Assembly (NCBI GenBank): GCA_963205315.1
Contig: CAUJIO010000056.1
Coordinates: 1-64,000, forward strand
From: Pseudomonadota bacterium
Lineage (GTDB): Bacteria; Pseudomonadota; Alphaproteobacteria; Rhizobiales; Aestuariivirgaceae
DNA length: 64,000 nucleotides
Direction of reading: 5' to 3'
Shown here: positions 63,377 through 64,000 of the stretch, piece by piece
Numbering within the stretch: position 1 is the first letter of the stretch
Layout: each line of letters starts with the position of its first letter
Position numbers and translations under genes: made by a program
Notes under the pieces: model-generated
What the model was told of the DNA's origin: nothing
The model's database searches: none
Seen by the model: only the letters and a program-made list of their open reading frames with translations

Positions 63377-64000
63377 ATGAACGAACAGAACAAGCCGAAA
63401 CCGCGCCAGAACTTCGCCTATGATATCCTGTATTTTGTGGCGACGATGTTTGCCGTTCTGCTGATACGGGACTTTCTGGTGGGGCCAAGCCATGTGCGTG
63501 AGATACCCTATAGCGAATTCCGGCAACGCCTAGACAAAGGGGAACTGAAGGATCTGGTTGTCGGTCCAACTCGAGTTACCGGTTCCTTGCCCACGGAAAA
63601 CAAGGATCAGTCACAACATTTCACGACTATCCGCGTCGACCCTCAACTCGCCGACGATCTGATTAAGCGCGGGATTTCCTTCTCAGGTCAACCCGAGCCA
63701 GGCCTATTTGAGAACTTCATTTCTTGGCTGCTGCCGATGGCGGGTTTCATAGTCTTGTGGATGTTCCTCTTGAGGCCGATGGCAATGGGCCACGGTGGAA
63801 TGATGGGCATGGGGAAGTCCAAGGCGAAAATCTATGCTGAAACCGACGTCGGTGTAAAATTTGCCGATGTCGCCGGTGTTGATGAAGCAAAGAGTGAATT
63901 GGCCGAAGTTGTAGGATTTCTGAGGGACCCAAAGAGCTTCGGACGCTTAGGAGCGCGTGTCCCGAAAGGCGTCCTGCTGGTTGGCCCACCCGGAACCGGA
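63377..64000 (+). CDS. ftsH: FtsH-type membrane AAA protease, N-terminal part
   Basis: The first 208 codons, cut by the window edge. One membrane segment near residues 13-32, periplasmic domain ([21 protein letters not shown]), second membrane segment, a Met/Gly-rich loop ([17 protein letters not shown]) and the start of the AAA domain ([14 protein letters not shown], then the Walker A start LLVGPPGTG). Degrades damaged membrane proteins. Its place next to copper genes suggests an accessory copy, as the loop is unusually Met-rich. Confidence 0.93.
   Translation, partial: MNEQNKPKPRQNFAYDILYFVATMFAVLLIRDFLVGPSHVREIPYSEFRQRLDKGELKDLVVGPTRVTGSLPTENKDQSQHFTTIRVDPQLADDLIKRGISFSGQPEPGLFENFISWLLPMAGFIVLWMFLLRPMAMGHGGMMGMGKSKAKIYAETDVGVKFADVAGVDEAKSELAEVVGFLRDPKSFGRLGARVPKGVLLVGPPGTG

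Overview
The window reads as an alphaproteobacterial chromosome, most likely of the Hyphomicrobiales. This rests on the style of the housekeeping genes (acnA, asd, a DUF1223 protein), the recombinase–DUF2924–DUF3489 cassette, FixK/FNR-type boxes and dense GC-rich coding. Genus cannot be fixed from the sequence alone.

Positions 1-8556 look like ordinary core genome: a small TerB-like membrane protein, aconitase A, a DUF1223 thioredoxin-like protein, a small secreted protein, a hemerythrin-like protein with a CRP/FNR-type palindrome upstream, an M23 peptidase, a YjbR/MmcQ protein, asd with a clear terminator, and a tRNA-Ser(CGA). Just beyond the tRNA (about 9.0 kb) accessory DNA begins and runs to the right edge. 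It opens with a large serine recombinase with DUF2924 and DUF3489 partners, then a DUF5131 (Gp37/Gp68) protein with a frameshifted TcmP partner, an IS66 remnant, a mercury operon (merR/merTPFA), a two-gene SLATT plus CD-NTase unit that resembles a minimal CBASS-type defence system, and an IS110-family element.

From about 20 kb on, almost everything concerns copper and related soft metals. There is a CusBA-type RND pump with a DUF411 protein. A second MerR-type regulator diverges from dsbA–L,D-transpeptidase–zntA–PCu(A)C–SCO. Then come a universal stress protein, an APC permease, a CDF exporter, a decayed C-terminal copy of zntA, DUF302 and pps with an anaerobox, DUF305, an archaeal-type (type II) GAPDH, DUF6629 and a D-2-hydroxyacid dehydrogenase. 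Next are copZ/copA with mirror-image CueR promoters, cueR, a multicopper oxidase with L,D-transpeptidase and ATP-grasp-like genes, and an operon of lipoprotein, outer-membrane factor, second multicopper oxidase, cupredoxin, CusF-like protein and third L,D-transpeptidase. The last part holds a c-type cytochrome, an unusual CuA/heme-copper oxidase-like cluster, Spy-like, YHS and DUF5676 proteins, and the start of an extra ftsH.

The genes form a layered metal-handling system: cytoplasmic capture (CopZ), inner-membrane export (CopA, ZntA, CDF, CusA), periplasmic oxidation (two multicopper oxidases), periplasmic carriers (CusF-like, cupredoxin, PCu(A)C, SCO, DUF411), outer-membrane exit (OMF), and envelope repair (DsbA, three L,D-transpeptidases, Spy-like, FtsH). 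Two observations stand out. First, four small secreted Cys/His-rich proteins each sit directly upstream of a copper gene cluster; three end in a PP-R motif, and three are followed by clear RNA stem-loops, which recalls the copper-responsive leader proteins CutF and CruR. Second, a B-family heme-copper oxidase subunit I has Tyr in place of one CuB ligand and the high-spin heme ligand, although its CuA subunit is intact.
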